A DNA stretch of 36,823 nt from Alloprevotella sp. (lineage in GTDB: Bacteria > Bacteroidota > Bacteroidia > Bacteroidales > Bacteroidaceae): contig JAFUXE010000040.1 of NCBI GenBank assembly GCA_017477205.1, positions 1 to 36,823 on the forward strand, written 5' to 3'. Shown here one piece after another: positions 8,008 through 15,421 of this stretch (position 1 is the stretch's first letter; each line of letters starts with the position of its first letter). Under the pieces are notes generated by a model, which was not told the DNA's origin, did no database searches, and saw only the letters and a list, made by a program, of their open reading frames with translations. Position numbers and translations under genes: made by a program.

Positions 8008-9711
8008 TTATTTGAAACAGGGAAGGTCTTCTGCGATGAACTGCTTCACGTATGCACTCTTGCCGATGACGTTTTCCTCGGCCATGCGGACATAGACGTT
8101 CGCAGACTTCGTGAAGAGTTCGGGGCAACGCGTAGCATCGTCAAGGATGAGCAGGGACATGAGAATCTCCGCTGTCATGTCATAGAGGCGACGGGCAAGG
8201 AAGTCCTGCACCTCCTGATTGGCGGCTTCCTTCACGTAGTTAACACTCTGCTCGTAGAGTTTCACCATCGTCTCCACGCGGTGATGAAGCGGGCGCAACT
8301 CTTCGGCCACTTCGCGCTGAAGCATTTCCTGCATGATGCCCAGATAGGTACCATTCATGATGTAGCGGATGGCGGCAACTACCTGCAACTGCGTGGTGCC
8401 TTCATAGATGGAGAAGATGCGGGCGTCGCGCATCAGGCGCTGGCTCTTGTACTCCATGATGAAGCCGCTGCCGCCGTGTACGCTCACGGCATCGTAGGCG
8501 TTCTGGTTGGCGTATTCGGAGTTCATGCCCTTGGCCACGGGCGTAAAGGCATCGGCCAGACGCTGGTACTTCTTCATCTCCTGCTTCTCCTCGGCCGTCA
8601 GCGCGCGGTCGCGCTGGATGTCTTCCAGGCATTTGTAGATATCCACGTAGCGTGCGGTCTGGTAGAGCAGGGAGCGTCCGGCGTCGAGCTTTGCCTTCAT
8701 GCGGCTGAGCATATCATAGACGGCGGGGAAGTTGATAATCTTCTGGCCGAACTGCTGGCGCTCATGGGCATAGGCGAGAGCCTCGTTGTAGGCTTCCTGC
8801 GAGAGGCCGACGCTCTGGGCGGCAATGCCGAGGCGGGCGCCGTTCATCAGGGCCATGACGTACTTGATGAGGCCCATGCGTGTGGAGCCGCAGAGTTGCG
8901 CCTTCGCGTTCTTGTAGGTCAGCTCGCAGGTGGGCGAGCCGTGAATGCCGAGCTTGTGCTCAATGTGGCGCACATCAACGCCGCCGTCGCGCTTGTCATA
9001 GATAAACATGGAGAGGCCGCGGCCGTCGGTGGTGCCCTCTTCCGAACGGGCGAGCACAAGGTGGATGTCGCTGTCGCCGTTCGTGATGAAGCGCTTCACG
9101 CCGTTCAGTCGCCAGCAGTCGTTCTCCTCGTCGCGCGTAGCCTTGAGCATCACGCGCTGGAGGTCAGATCCGGCATCGGGTTCCGTCAGGTCCATGGACA
9201 TCATCTCACCCTTGCACACGCGGGGGATGAACTGCTGACGCTGTTCCTCGGAACCGAATTCATAGAGCGTGTCGATGCAGCTTTGCAGGCTCCAGATGTT
9301 CTGGAAGCCGGCATCGGCAGCGGAGATGACTTCGCTCAGCATGGAGAAGACGGCGTTGGGCAGGTTGAGGCCACCGTAGCGGCGGGGCATACTTACGCCC
9401 CAGAGGCCTGCCTTGCGCGTGGCGTCAATGTTCTCCACGGTCTTGGAGGCATAGATCATGCGGCCGTTCTCAAGATGCGGACCTTCAAGGTCCACGCTCT
9501 CCGAGTTGGGCTCGATGACGTTGGCAGCCACGTCGCCCGTTATCTCCAGCACGCGCTTGTAGTTCTCAATCGCGTCCTCGAAATCCACGGGGGCGTAGTC
9601 AAACTTGTCTTTGTCTTCGTAGTTCTTTTCGCGCAAATCTACGACGCGCTTCATTTCGGGATGGTTCAGATGGAAGCCAATCTCGGGATGGTCGGTATAG
9701 TAGTTAGCCAT
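8008..9711 (-). CDS. Acyl-CoA dehydrogenase
   Basis: A 567-residue FAD enzyme of the acyl-CoA dehydrogenase family. Visible features: the middle domain with SMDLTEPDAGSDLQ, a helical C-terminal domain with GARLGIAAQSVGLSQEAYNEA and ERQQFGQKI, VSVHGGSGFIMEY, RDARIFSIYEGTTQLQ with the catalytic glutamate of the YEGT motif, and an extra C-terminal helical extension (about 100 residues) that makes it longer than the usual 380-residue enzymes. It oxidises an acyl-CoA to the 2-enoyl-CoA and passes electrons to ETF. Its start lies 3 bp after the etfA stop, so it is translationally close to its electron acceptor. The acyl chain preference is not visible; a butyryl-CoA-type role is an inference from context. 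Confidence 0.92.
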   Translation of the reverse strand: MANYYTDHPEIGFHLNHPEMKRVVDLREKNYEDKDKFDYAPVDFEDAIENYKRVLEITGDVAANVIEPNSESVDLEGPHLENGRMIYASKTVENIDATRKAGLWGVSMPRRYGGLNLPNAVFSMLSEVISAADAGFQNIWSLQSCIDTLYEFGSEEQRQQFIPRVCKGEMMSMDLTEPDAGSDLQRVMLKATRDEENDCWRLNGVKRFITNGDSDIHLVLARSEEGTTDGRGLSMFIYDKRDGGVDVRHIEHKLGIHGSPTCELTYKNAKAQLCGSTRMGLIKYVMALMNGARLGIAAQSVGLSQEAYNEALAYAHERQQFGQKIINFPAVYDMLSRMKAKLDAGRSLLYQTARYVDIYKCLEDIQRDRALTAEEKQEMKKYQRLADAFTPVAKGMNSEYANQNAYDAVSVHGGSGFIMEYKSQRLMRDARIFSIYEGTTQLQVVAAIRYIMNGTYLGIMQEMLQREVAEELRPLHHRVETMVKLYEQSVNYVKEAANQEVQDFLARRLYDMTAEILMSLLILDDATRCPELFTKSANVYVRMAEENVIGKSAYVKQFIAEDLPCFK

Positions 9712-9714
9712 GAC

Positions 9715-10803
9715 TTATTTGCTGTTCTGCTTGTAATACTTGATGAGTTTCGGCACAACCTCCTCCACAGTTCCCGTAATCACGTAGTCGGCAATTTTGT
9801 TGATGGGAGCATCGGGGTCGGAGTTCACTGAGATGATGATGTTGGAGTCCTGCATACCGGCAATGTGCTGAATCTGGCCGCTGATACCGCAGGCGATGTA
9901 AACCTTCGGATGTACGGTTACGCCCGTCTGACCAATCTGGCGGTCGTGGTCAATCCAGCCTGCGTCAACAGCGGCGCGGCTTCCGCCCACTTCGCCGTGG
10001 AGCACCTTGGCGAGTTGGAAAAGCTGGTCGAAGCCTTCCTTGGAGCCTACGCCATAGCCCCCGGCAACAACGATGGCCGCGCCTTTGAGGTTGTGCTTGG
10101 CGGCCTCCACGTGGTGGTCAAGCACCTTGACAACGTAGGCCTCGGGGCTGACGTACTTGCTGACTTCGGGATAAACCACCTCACCGCGGGCCTTGCCGTC
10201 GTAGAGAGCCTTCTGCATGACGCCGCTGCGCACGGTGGCCATCTGCGGACGATGGTCGGGGTTGACAATCGTTGCCACGATGTTGCCGCCGAAGGCGGGA
10301 CGGATCTGATAGAGCAGGTTTTCATAGACCTTTCCGGCCTTCTTGTCCTCGTAGCTGCCAATTTCCAGCTCCGTGCAGTCGGCAGTAAGGCCGCTGGTGA
10401 GGGATGAGCTGACGCGCGGGCCGAGGTCGCGGCCGATGACGGTGGCACCCATGAGGCAGATTTGCGGCTGCTCCTCCTTGAAGAGGTTGACAAGGATGTC
10501 GGTATGCGGCGCGGAGGTATAGGGAAACAGTCCTTCGCCGTCGAAGACGAAGAGCTTATCTACGCCGTAGGGCAGTATCTGCTCCTCCACCTTGCCTTTG
10601 ATGCCGGTTCCGGCCACTACTGCGTGGAGTTCCACGCCCAGTTCGTTGGCCAGTTTGCGGCCTTTCGTCAAAAGTTCTTGGGAAACTTCGGCAACCTGTG
10701 TGCCTTCAATTTCCACATAAACAAACACAGCCTCACCCCCGGCCCCTCTCCCAGCGGAGAGGGGAGTGGTTTGACTTGAATTCGGTAAATTTTCTGTATT
10801 CAT
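9715..10803 (-). CDS. etfA: Electron transfer flavoprotein alpha subunit with repeat-derived N-terminus
   Basis: A 362-residue EtfA. The C-terminal FAD-binding domain is clear: AIVVAGGYGVGSKEGF, GGSRAAVDAGW, IGQTGVTVHP, ACGISGQIQH and SVNSDPDAPINKIADY. EtfA-EtfB carries electrons from acyl-CoA dehydrogenases. The first 25 residues are unusual. Native-looking sequence begins at VFVYVEIEGTQ (residue 26). Before it lies MNTENLPNSSQT and TPLSAGRGAGGEA, the latter encoded by the 38-bp palindromic element at 10731-10768. The ATG at 10803 is therefore outside the original gene and was probably supplied with the insertion. A more upstream in-frame ATG (10842) overlaps the DUF559 gene and is less likely. 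Confidence 0.92.
   Translation of the reverse strand: MNTENLPNSSQTTPLSAGRGAGGEAVFVYVEIEGTQVAEVSQELLTKGRKLANELGVELHAVVAGTGIKGKVEEQILPYGVDKLFVFDGEGLFPYTSAPHTDILVNLFKEEQPQICLMGATVIGRDLGPRVSSSLTSGLTADCTELEIGSYEDKKAGKVYENLLYQIRPAFGGNIVATIVNPDHRPQMATVRSGVMQKALYDGKARGEVVYPEVSKYVSPEAYVVKVLDHHVEAAKHNLKGAAIVVAGGYGVGSKEGFDQLFQLAKVLHGEVGGSRAAVDAGWIDHDRQIGQTGVTVHPKVYIACGISGQIQHIAGMQDSNIIISVNSDPDAPINKIADYVITGTVEEVVPKLIKYYKQNSK
10731..10768. repeat. GC-rich palindromic element, copy A (inside etfA)
   Basis: On the + strand this begins CCTCACCCCCGGCC and contains the palindrome CCCCTCTCC-CAGC-GGAGAGGGG, ending AGTG. It is read in frame on the minus strand as TPLSAGRGAGGEA. It is oriented opposite to copies B and C, and with B it flanks the DUF559 gene as inverted repeats. 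Against B it differs at about five of 38 positions, mostly in the loop. Confidence 0.9.
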
Positions 10804-10838
10804 GTTTCTTCTTTTATTGTTTTCCTTTGTTTGTTTCG

Positions 10839-11213
10839 TCACGAAAAGAGGCCTCGTTTAATCTCTCCTACCACGGTTTTGAGATTCCGGCTTATTTCTT
10901 CATTGCGGAAACGGATAACGCCGTAGCCCCTGCTTTCAAGGAACTGTGTACGCAAGGCATCTTCCCTTTGTTGCTCCGGAGCCTCGTGATAACCGCCGTC
11001 CACCTCTATCACCAAGCGCTTAGACAAGCACACGAAATCTACTATGTAGTCGCCAATGGGGTGCTGTCTTCTGAACTTAAACCCGCAGCCGATGTTTCTG
11101 AGCTCCTGCCAAAGGATTGCCTCGGATTCCGTCATATTGCGGCGGTTCCCCTTTGCAAAGCCTTTCAGCAATCCATAGCGGTCAGGAGCCGCCGTCTCAT
11201 ATCCGAAACCCAT
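10839..11213 (-). CDS. DUF559-family, Vsr-like endonuclease-fold protein inserted in the etf operon
   Basis: A 124-residue DUF559 protein. Typical family features: YETAAPDRYGLLKGFAKGNR leader, MTESEAILWQELRN, FKFRRQHPIGDYIVDFVC, LVIEVDGGYH, and EQQREDALRTQFLESRGYGVIRFRNEEI. The D-x(n)-E-V-D pattern in DYIVDFVC...VIEVDGGYH fits the PD-(D/E)XK/Vsr-like nuclease core, suggesting DNA cleavage, though activity is unproven for the family. It sits between etfB (stop 11287) and etfA (start 10803) on the same strand. Copies of the 38-bp palindromic element lie on both sides as inverted repeats (10731-10768 and 11246-11283). Its stop is 35 bp from the etfA ATG, so it is probably cotranscribed. Confidence 0.88.
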   Translation of the reverse strand: MGFGYETAAPDRYGLLKGFAKGNRRNMTESEAILWQELRNIGCGFKFRRQHPIGDYIVDFVCLSKRLVIEVDGGYHEAPEQQREDALRTQFLESRGYGVIRFRNEEISRNLKTVVGEIKRGLFS

Positions 11214-11245
11214 CTACTGCCTGTTTACTTGGTCACAGTGGTATT

Positions 11246-11283
11246 CACTCCCCTCTCCCGTCGGAGAGGGGTTGGGGGTGAGG
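11246..11283. repeat. GC-rich palindromic element, copy B (between etfB and the DUF559 gene)
   Basis: On the + strand this runs CACTCCCCTCTCC-CGTC-GGAGAGGGG then TTGGGGGTGAGG. It is the inverted counterpart of copy A. It ends 3 bp before the etfB stop triplet at 11287, so it forms the immediate 3' flank of etfB. Confidence 0.9.
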
Positions 11284-11286
11284 CCT

Positions 11287-12183
11287 TTAGCCGATAATCT
11301 TTTCGTTTAACAATTCCTGCACCAGTCCGTTGATATCTTCGTCAGCTGCGGTGAGGGTTTTGCTTTCCTTGGCTTGGAAGGCGATGTTCTTCACGGCCTT
11401 CACCTTCGTGGGACTTCCTGCCAGGCCGCATTGCTGCGGGTCACCGTCCACATCGGCCACACTCCATTGCGTCAGGTTGAGGTAGGGACGCTCCTCGTAG
11501 AGGTAGGAGTAATCACTCCCCTCGCCCGTGGGAGAGGGGCCGGGGGTGAGGCTGCGCTCCGAAGGACACGTCGCCCTTTTGTACTTCATCACACGACGGG
11601 CGTCCTGCGGGCGGCAGGGTGCGGCGCTTCCGTTCACCGTGATGACTACGGGCAGCGGGGCTTCTACGGTCTCCACACCACCGTCAATGACACGGCGGAT
11701 GAGGGCTTTGCCGTCCTCCACCTTGAGGATTTCCTCGGCGTATGTCACCTGGTTGAGGCCAAGCTTCTGTGCCACCTGCGGACCCACCTGTGCCGTGTCG
11801 CCGTCAATGGCCTGACGTCCGCCCACGACGATGTCCACGTTGCCAATCTTCTGGATGGCGGTGGCAAGGGCATAGCTCGTAGCCAGCGTGTCGGCACCGG
11901 CAAAGAGGCGGTCGGTGAGCAGCCAGCCCGTATCGGCTCCGCGATAGAGCCCCTGGCGGATAATCTCGCCGGCGCGCGGCGGCCCCATGGTCAGCACACC
12001 TACGGTGGAACCCGGGTGCTGCTCCTTCAGGCGCAGGGCCTGTTCCAGGGCATTCATGTCTTCAGGATTGAAAATTGCGGGCAAGGCGGCGCGGTTCACC
12101 GTTCCTTCCGGAGTCATAGCGTCCGGTCCCACGTTTCGTGTGTCGGGTACTTGTTTGGCAAGTACTACAATTCGTAGACTCAT
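11287..12183 (-). CDS. etfB: Electron transfer flavoprotein beta subunit with repeat-derived internal insertion
   Basis: A 298-residue EtfB. Family features: RIVVLAKQVPDT near the start, NPEDMNALEQALRLKE, VLTMGPPRAGEIIRQGLYRGAD, VGGRQAIDGDTAQVGPQVA (nucleotide-binding region), and GSPTKVKAVKNIAFQ near the C-terminus. Residues about 211-224 read SLTPGPSPTGEGS, encoded by the palindromic element at 11514-11551. They sit between RRVMKYKRA and LYEERPYLNL, where I expect only a short linker. The ATG at 12183 (MSLRIVVLAK) is chosen over the open frame to 12252 because it gives the family N-terminus and lies downstream of a well-formed promoter. First gene of the operon etfB, DUF559, etfA, acyl-CoA dehydrogenase. 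Confidence 0.93.
   Translation of the reverse strand: MSLRIVVLAKQVPDTRNVGPDAMTPEGTVNRAALPAIFNPEDMNALEQALRLKEQHPGSTVGVLTMGPPRAGEIIRQGLYRGADTGWLLTDRLFAGADTLATSYALATAIQKIGNVDIVVGGRQAIDGDTAQVGPQVAQKLGLNQVTYAEEILKVEDGKALIRRVIDGGVETVEAPLPVVITVNGSAAPCRPQDARRVMKYKRATCPSERSLTPGPSPTGEGSDYSYLYEERPYLNLTQWSVADVDGDPQQCGLAGSPTKVKAVKNIAFQAKESKTLTAADEDINGLVQELLNEKIIG
11514..11551. repeat. GC-rich palindromic element, copy C (inside etfB)
   Basis: Same orientation as copy B: CACTCCCCTCGCC-CGTG-GGAGAGGGG then CCGGGGGTGAGG. On the minus strand it is read in frame as LTPGPSPTGEGS. This is the opposite reading direction to copy A, which gives TPLSAGRGAGGEA. Both directions are open, which lets the element sit in coding sequence. 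Confidence 0.9.
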
Positions 12184-12217
12184 ATAAAAATGGATTGGTT
12201 TTTTCAATTTCCGCGCG

Positions 12218-12248
12218 CAAAGGTACACATTATTATTTATATGCCAAA
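12218..12248 (-). promoter_or_regulatory. Promoter of the etfB operon
   Basis: On the minus strand, TTTG (12248-12245) is followed by exactly 19 nt and then TACCTTTG (12225-12218). This is a full match to the Bacteroidetes -33/-7 pattern TTTG-N19-TAnnTTTG. The etfB ATG lies 34 bp downstream of the -7 element. Confidence 0.8.
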
Positions 12249-12319
12249 ACAAGACACCAAAAGTCCGCCTTCGGGAAAACTTTCTGCGCGAAAATCTTCT
12301 TGCTTCAAAGACAAAATGC

Positions 12320-12327
12320 TATTTTCG
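12320..12327 (+). promoter_or_regulatory. Possible -7 element for the EEP hydrolase-hisS pair
   Basis: TATTTTCG, one base from TAnnTTTG, lies 30 bp upstream of the ATG at 12358. The -33 region holds only a CTTG-like match at 12299. It would drive a transcript divergent from etfB. Confidence 0.45.
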
Positions 12328-12357
12328 CAGCGCAAACAGATAATTTCGCCATATATC

Positions 12358-13482
12358 ATGAAAAAACTGACACTTGCACTTTGTGCATTTCTGCTTTCCG
12401 CAACCACCTTCACGGCTTGTGGCCAGCGCGAAAGACGCTTTGCCCGCTACGGCATTGCTTTCTACAACCTTGAGAACCTCTTCGACACCCTCCACGATGC
12501 CGGAAAGAACGACTACGAGTACCTCCCCGACGGTGCAAACCACTGGGGGAAGATGAAGTATGAGAACAAGCTTGCCAACATGTCAAAGGTTCTCTCGGAG
12601 CTCTGCACGGACCGCATCCCGTTCGGCCCTGCCGTCGTCGGCGTCTCGGAGATTGAGAACCGCAACGTCCTGGAAGACCTTCTCAAGCAGCCCGCGCTTG
12701 AGAAGAGAAACTGGAAAATAGTCCATGAGGACGGCCCCGACCGTCGCGGCGTAGAGTGCGCATTCTTCTACAATCCGCGCGTTTTCCACTATGAGAGCCA
12801 CATGCTCGTCCCCTACTACTATCTCGACCCCGCGCAACCGGACGTGAACTACGGTTTCTGGGTGGACAGTGACAAGAAAGTGCATGCTTACAAGGAGTTG
12901 AAGGGTGACACGACGCACATCACGCGCGGCTTCCTCGTAATGAGCGGAACGATGGCGGAGGAGAAGTTCCACTTCATCGTCTGCCACTGGCCAAGCCGTT
13001 TTGCCGGAAGTCCTGTGCGCGAACGTGCCGGAGAACAGGTTTGCGCCCTGAAGAATGCACTTCTGGAACAGGACCCCGGAGCTCACGTTGTCATCATGGG
13101 TGACATGAACGACGACCCCCGCAACAAGAGCATGCGCGTGGCCCTCGGCGCCAAGTTCCGCGCAGAGGATGTAGGCATGAACGACCTCTACAACCCCTGG
13201 GCCAAGGTTCTCTACAAGGACGGACAAGGCACCCTGCTCTACGACGGCAAGTGGAACCTCTTCGACCAAATCGTCTTCACCGGCAACCTGCTCGGCGAAG
13301 ACTACCGCACCATAAAATACCAGCGCTGCGAGATTTTCCTGCGCGACTACCTCATCCAGCAGGAAGGCCGCTACAAGGGAAGTCCCTTGCGCACGCACGG
13401 CGGCGGCACGTGGCTCAACGGCTATAGCGACCACTTCCCCACCTGCATCTACCTCATCAAAGAAAGACAAGTCAGAGAATGA
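12358..13482 (+). CDS. Exported endonuclease/exonuclease/phosphatase-family hydrolase
   Basis: A 374-residue protein of the DNase I-like EEP superfamily. The N-terminus is a signal peptide ([23 protein letters not shown]); the TFTAC segment could be a lipobox, making it a lipoprotein. EEP motifs follow: [27 protein letters not shown] (metal-binding Glu), [36 protein letters not shown] and YSDHFPTC at the C-terminus (catalytic His). Substrate is unknown; family members cleave nucleic acids or phosphoesters, and export suggests an extracytoplasmic target. The ATG at 12358 is chosen as the start of the signal peptide. The TGA overlaps the hisS ATG by 4 bp (ATGA), so the two are translationally coupled. 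Confidence 0.85.
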   Translation: MKKLTLALCAFLLSATTFTACGQRERRFARYGIAFYNLENLFDTLHDAGKNDYEYLPDGANHWGKMKYENKLANMSKVLSELCTDRIPFGPAVVGVSEIENRNVLEDLLKQPALEKRNWKIVHEDGPDRRGVECAFFYNPRVFHYESHMLVPYYYLDPAQPDVNYGFWVDSDKKVHAYKELKGDTTHITRGFLVMSGTMAEEKFHFIVCHWPSRFAGSPVRERAGEQVCALKNALLEQDPGAHVVIMGDMNDDPRNKSMRVALGAKFRAEDVGMNDLYNPWAKVLYKDGQGTLLYDGKWNLFDQIVFTGNLLGEDYRTIKYQRCEIFLRDYLIQQEGRYKGSPLRTHGGGTWLNGYSDHFPTCIYLIKERQVRE

Positions 13483-14843
13483 AACCCGGTATTCCTAAAG
13501 GAACACGCGACTTCGGCCCCGTGGAAATGGCCCGTCGCAACTACATCTTCAACACCATTCGCGAAGTCTATGCCCTTCACGGCTATGCGCAGATAGAGAC
13601 GCCCGCCATGGAAAACCTCTCCACGCTGATGGGGAAGTATGGCGAGGAGGGAGACAAGCTGCTATTCAAGATCCTGAACTCGGGAGACTTCCTTTCGAAG
13701 GTCTCCGACGAGGAACTCACGGAGCGCAACACGCTGCGCCTTGCCGCGCGTCTCTGCGAAAAAGGACTGCGCTACGACCTCACCGTCCCCTTCGCACGCT
13801 ACGTCGTGCAGCATCGCGAGGAGCTCCAGCTGCCCTTCAAGCGCTACCAGATACAGCCCGTGTGGCGGGCTGACCGCCCGCAGAAGGGACGCTACCGCGA
13901 GTTCTACCAGTGCGATGCCGACGTCGTGGGCTCCGACTCCCTGCTCTGTGAAGTGGAGCTCGTTGAAATCATGCAGGAGGTGTTCCGCCGCTTCGGCATC
14001 CGCGTCAGCATCAAGATCAATAACCGCAAGATACTCACGGGCATCGCTGAGGTCATCGGCGCAGCGGACAAAATTGTCGGCATCACCGTGGCCATAGACA
14101 AGCTTGACAAAATAGGCCTCGATGCCGTGTGCGAAGAACTTCGCCAGATAGGCCTTGACGAGGCTGCCATCACAAAGCTTCAGCCCATCATCAACCTCAG
14201 TGGCACAAATGCCGAGAAGCTGCAAACGATGCGCGAAGTACTTGCCGGCTCGGAAGTGGGCTTGAAAGGCGTCGAAGAGGTAGAATTTGTGCTGAACACG
14301 CTCGATGCCCCGAACGCCCAGGCGGGAACCGGCAACGTCGAGTTCGACCTCACGCTCGCCCGCGGCCTGAACTACTATACCGGCTGCATCTTCGAGGTGA
14401 AAGCCCTTGACGTGGAGATTGGCAGCATCACCGGAGGTGGCCGCTATGACAACCTCACCGGCATCTTCGGCATGCCTGGTCTCTCGGGCGTCGGCATCTC
14501 CTTCGGCGCAGACCGCATCTACGACGTCCTCTCCCAGCTTGACCTCTACCCGCAGGAAGCCGCCAGTGGCGTGCGCCTCCTCTTCATCAACTTCGGTGAG
14601 CGCGAAGCCGCCCGCTGCCTCGCTCTTGCCCGTAGCCTCCGTGCTGCCGGCGTCGCCGTTGAAGTATATCCCGATGCCGCCAAGATGAAGAAACAGATGA
14701 GCTATGCCAACGCCCGGCAGATTCCCTTCGTCGCCCTTGTCGGCGAGCAGGAACTCGCTGACGGCACCGTCTCCCTGAAAGACATGCAGAGCGGCGAGCA
14801 GCGTACCGTCACACCCGAGGAACTCCTCCGCGCCGTCAGCTGA
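13479..14843 (+). CDS. hisS: Histidyl-tRNA synthetase
   Basis: A 454-residue class II aminoacyl-tRNA synthetase that charges tRNA-His in the cytoplasm. Visible: N-terminal PKGTRDFGP (motif 1 region), [10 protein letters not shown], motif 2 [21 protein letters not shown], the histidine-specific [23 protein letters not shown], motif 3 [11 protein letters not shown], and a C-terminal anticodon-binding domain. The start overlaps the preceding gene's stop by 4 bp. A strong hairpin terminator follows 27 bp after the stop. Confidence 0.96.
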   Translation: MKPGIPKGTRDFGPVEMARRNYIFNTIREVYALHGYAQIETPAMENLSTLMGKYGEEGDKLLFKILNSGDFLSKVSDEELTERNTLRLAARLCEKGLRYDLTVPFARYVVQHREELQLPFKRYQIQPVWRADRPQKGRYREFYQCDADVVGSDSLLCEVELVEIMQEVFRRFGIRVSIKINNRKILTGIAEVIGAADKIVGITVAIDKLDKIGLDAVCEELRQIGLDEAAITKLQPIINLSGTNAEKLQTMREVLAGSEVGLKGVEEVEFVLNTLDAPNAQAGTGNVEFDLTLARGLNYYTGCIFEVKALDVEIGSITGGGRYDNLTGIFGMPGLSGVGISFGADRIYDVLSQLDLYPQEAASGVRLLFINFGEREAARCLALARSLRAAGVAVEVYPDAAKMKKQMSYANARQIPFVALVGEQELADGTVSLKDMQSGEQRTVTPEELLRAVS

Positions 14844-14870
14844 AAGGACACCGCCATATAACGCATAACC

Positions 14871-14901
14871 AAATGCGCACCCGGGATTCGGGTGCGCATT
14901 T
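14871..14901 (+). terminator. Rho-independent terminator after hisS
   Basis: AAATGCGCACCCG (14871-14883) pairs perfectly with CGGGTGCGCATTT (14889-14901) around a 5-nt loop, followed by TT. Confidence 0.85.
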
Positions 14902-14949
14902 TTCGTGTATGGCTCGGCCGGAAATGCATGGCTCATATTACCTCTTTCT

Positions 14950-15072
14950 GAGGTGTGCGCTTACCTCGACTTGAGCTTTGCGCTTACCTCGACTTGAGAT
15001 GTGCGCACACCTTGACTTGAGCTTTGCGCTTACCTTGATTCGAGATGTGCGCTTACCTTCTTTCACTCATTG
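14950..15072. repeat. 23-bp tandem repeat array 1 (five units plus a degenerate sixth)
   Basis: Unit starts at 14950, 14973, 14996, 15019 and 15042 are exactly 23 bp apart, with a decayed unit from 15065. The cores alternate between GAGGTGTGCGC or GAGATGTGCGC and GAGCTTTGCGC, each followed by TTACCT or ACACCT and a variable tail near GACTT. It is the reverse orientation of the array at 34951. Confidence 0.9.
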
Positions 15073-15352
15073 CGCACCAACAATAAGTCGTTGATATACA
15101 ATAAATAATCAATCAAAGAAAACTTTTCAAAGGAAGTAAACAAGAGACTTGGCATAACTTATGTTTGTAGAATTTGTGGGAGGGAAAAGACAATTCCCCC
15201 GTAGGAATATACAAAGAAGTACGCACATCTCGCATCAAAATATGCTGGCGACTCAGAAGAAGTGTCCGCAGCCCCACCGTCCGAGAGACGCAATTAAATC
15301 TACCCCCAGAATAAAAAAGGCCTTGAAAGTACATTACATCAGAATAAAGTTC
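15073..15352. other. Intergenic stretch with no supported gene
   Basis: The 280 bp between the 23-bp array and the CHASE2 promoter show no convincing gene. A + strand frame is open from 15161 into the CHASE2 gene, but its translation has no signal peptide or domain character and runs across the promoter. TATGTTTG at 15160-15167 matches the -7 consensus; no product could be assigned to it. Confidence 0.5.
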
Positions 15353-15360
15353 TATCTTTG
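15353..15360 (+). promoter_or_regulatory. -7 promoter element of the CHASE2-CHAT operon
   Basis: TATCTTTG is a perfect TAnnTTTG match, 61 bp upstream of the chosen start at 15422 and 43 bp upstream of the alternative ATG at 15404. No clear -33 TTTG is seen at 19-21 bp. Confidence 0.6.
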
Positions 15361-15421
15361 CAGAACCAAACGAAAAGCAAGTCTCAGAAATCAAGCACAA
15401 GACATGCTTCGCACATACATT

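Noticed and set aside
8281..9831. 516-codon + strand open frame
   Set aside because: Shadow of the acyl-CoA dehydrogenase gene, with the same His/Ala/Val-rich composition as other antisense frames.
10698..11297. 199-codon + strand open frame spanning the DUF559 region
   Set aside because: It includes translations of both palindromic copies and the antisense of the DUF559 gene. The minus-strand DUF559 product has family motifs.
14950..15072. Possible CRISPR array
   Set aside because: The unit is 23 bp with only about six variable bases between cores, so there are no spacers of CRISPR length, and no cas genes are present.
15161..15421. Longer N-terminus for the CHASE2 protein from ATG 15161
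   Set aside because: This would place about 87 low-quality residues before the membrane anchor and would run through a perfect -7 promoter element at 15353.
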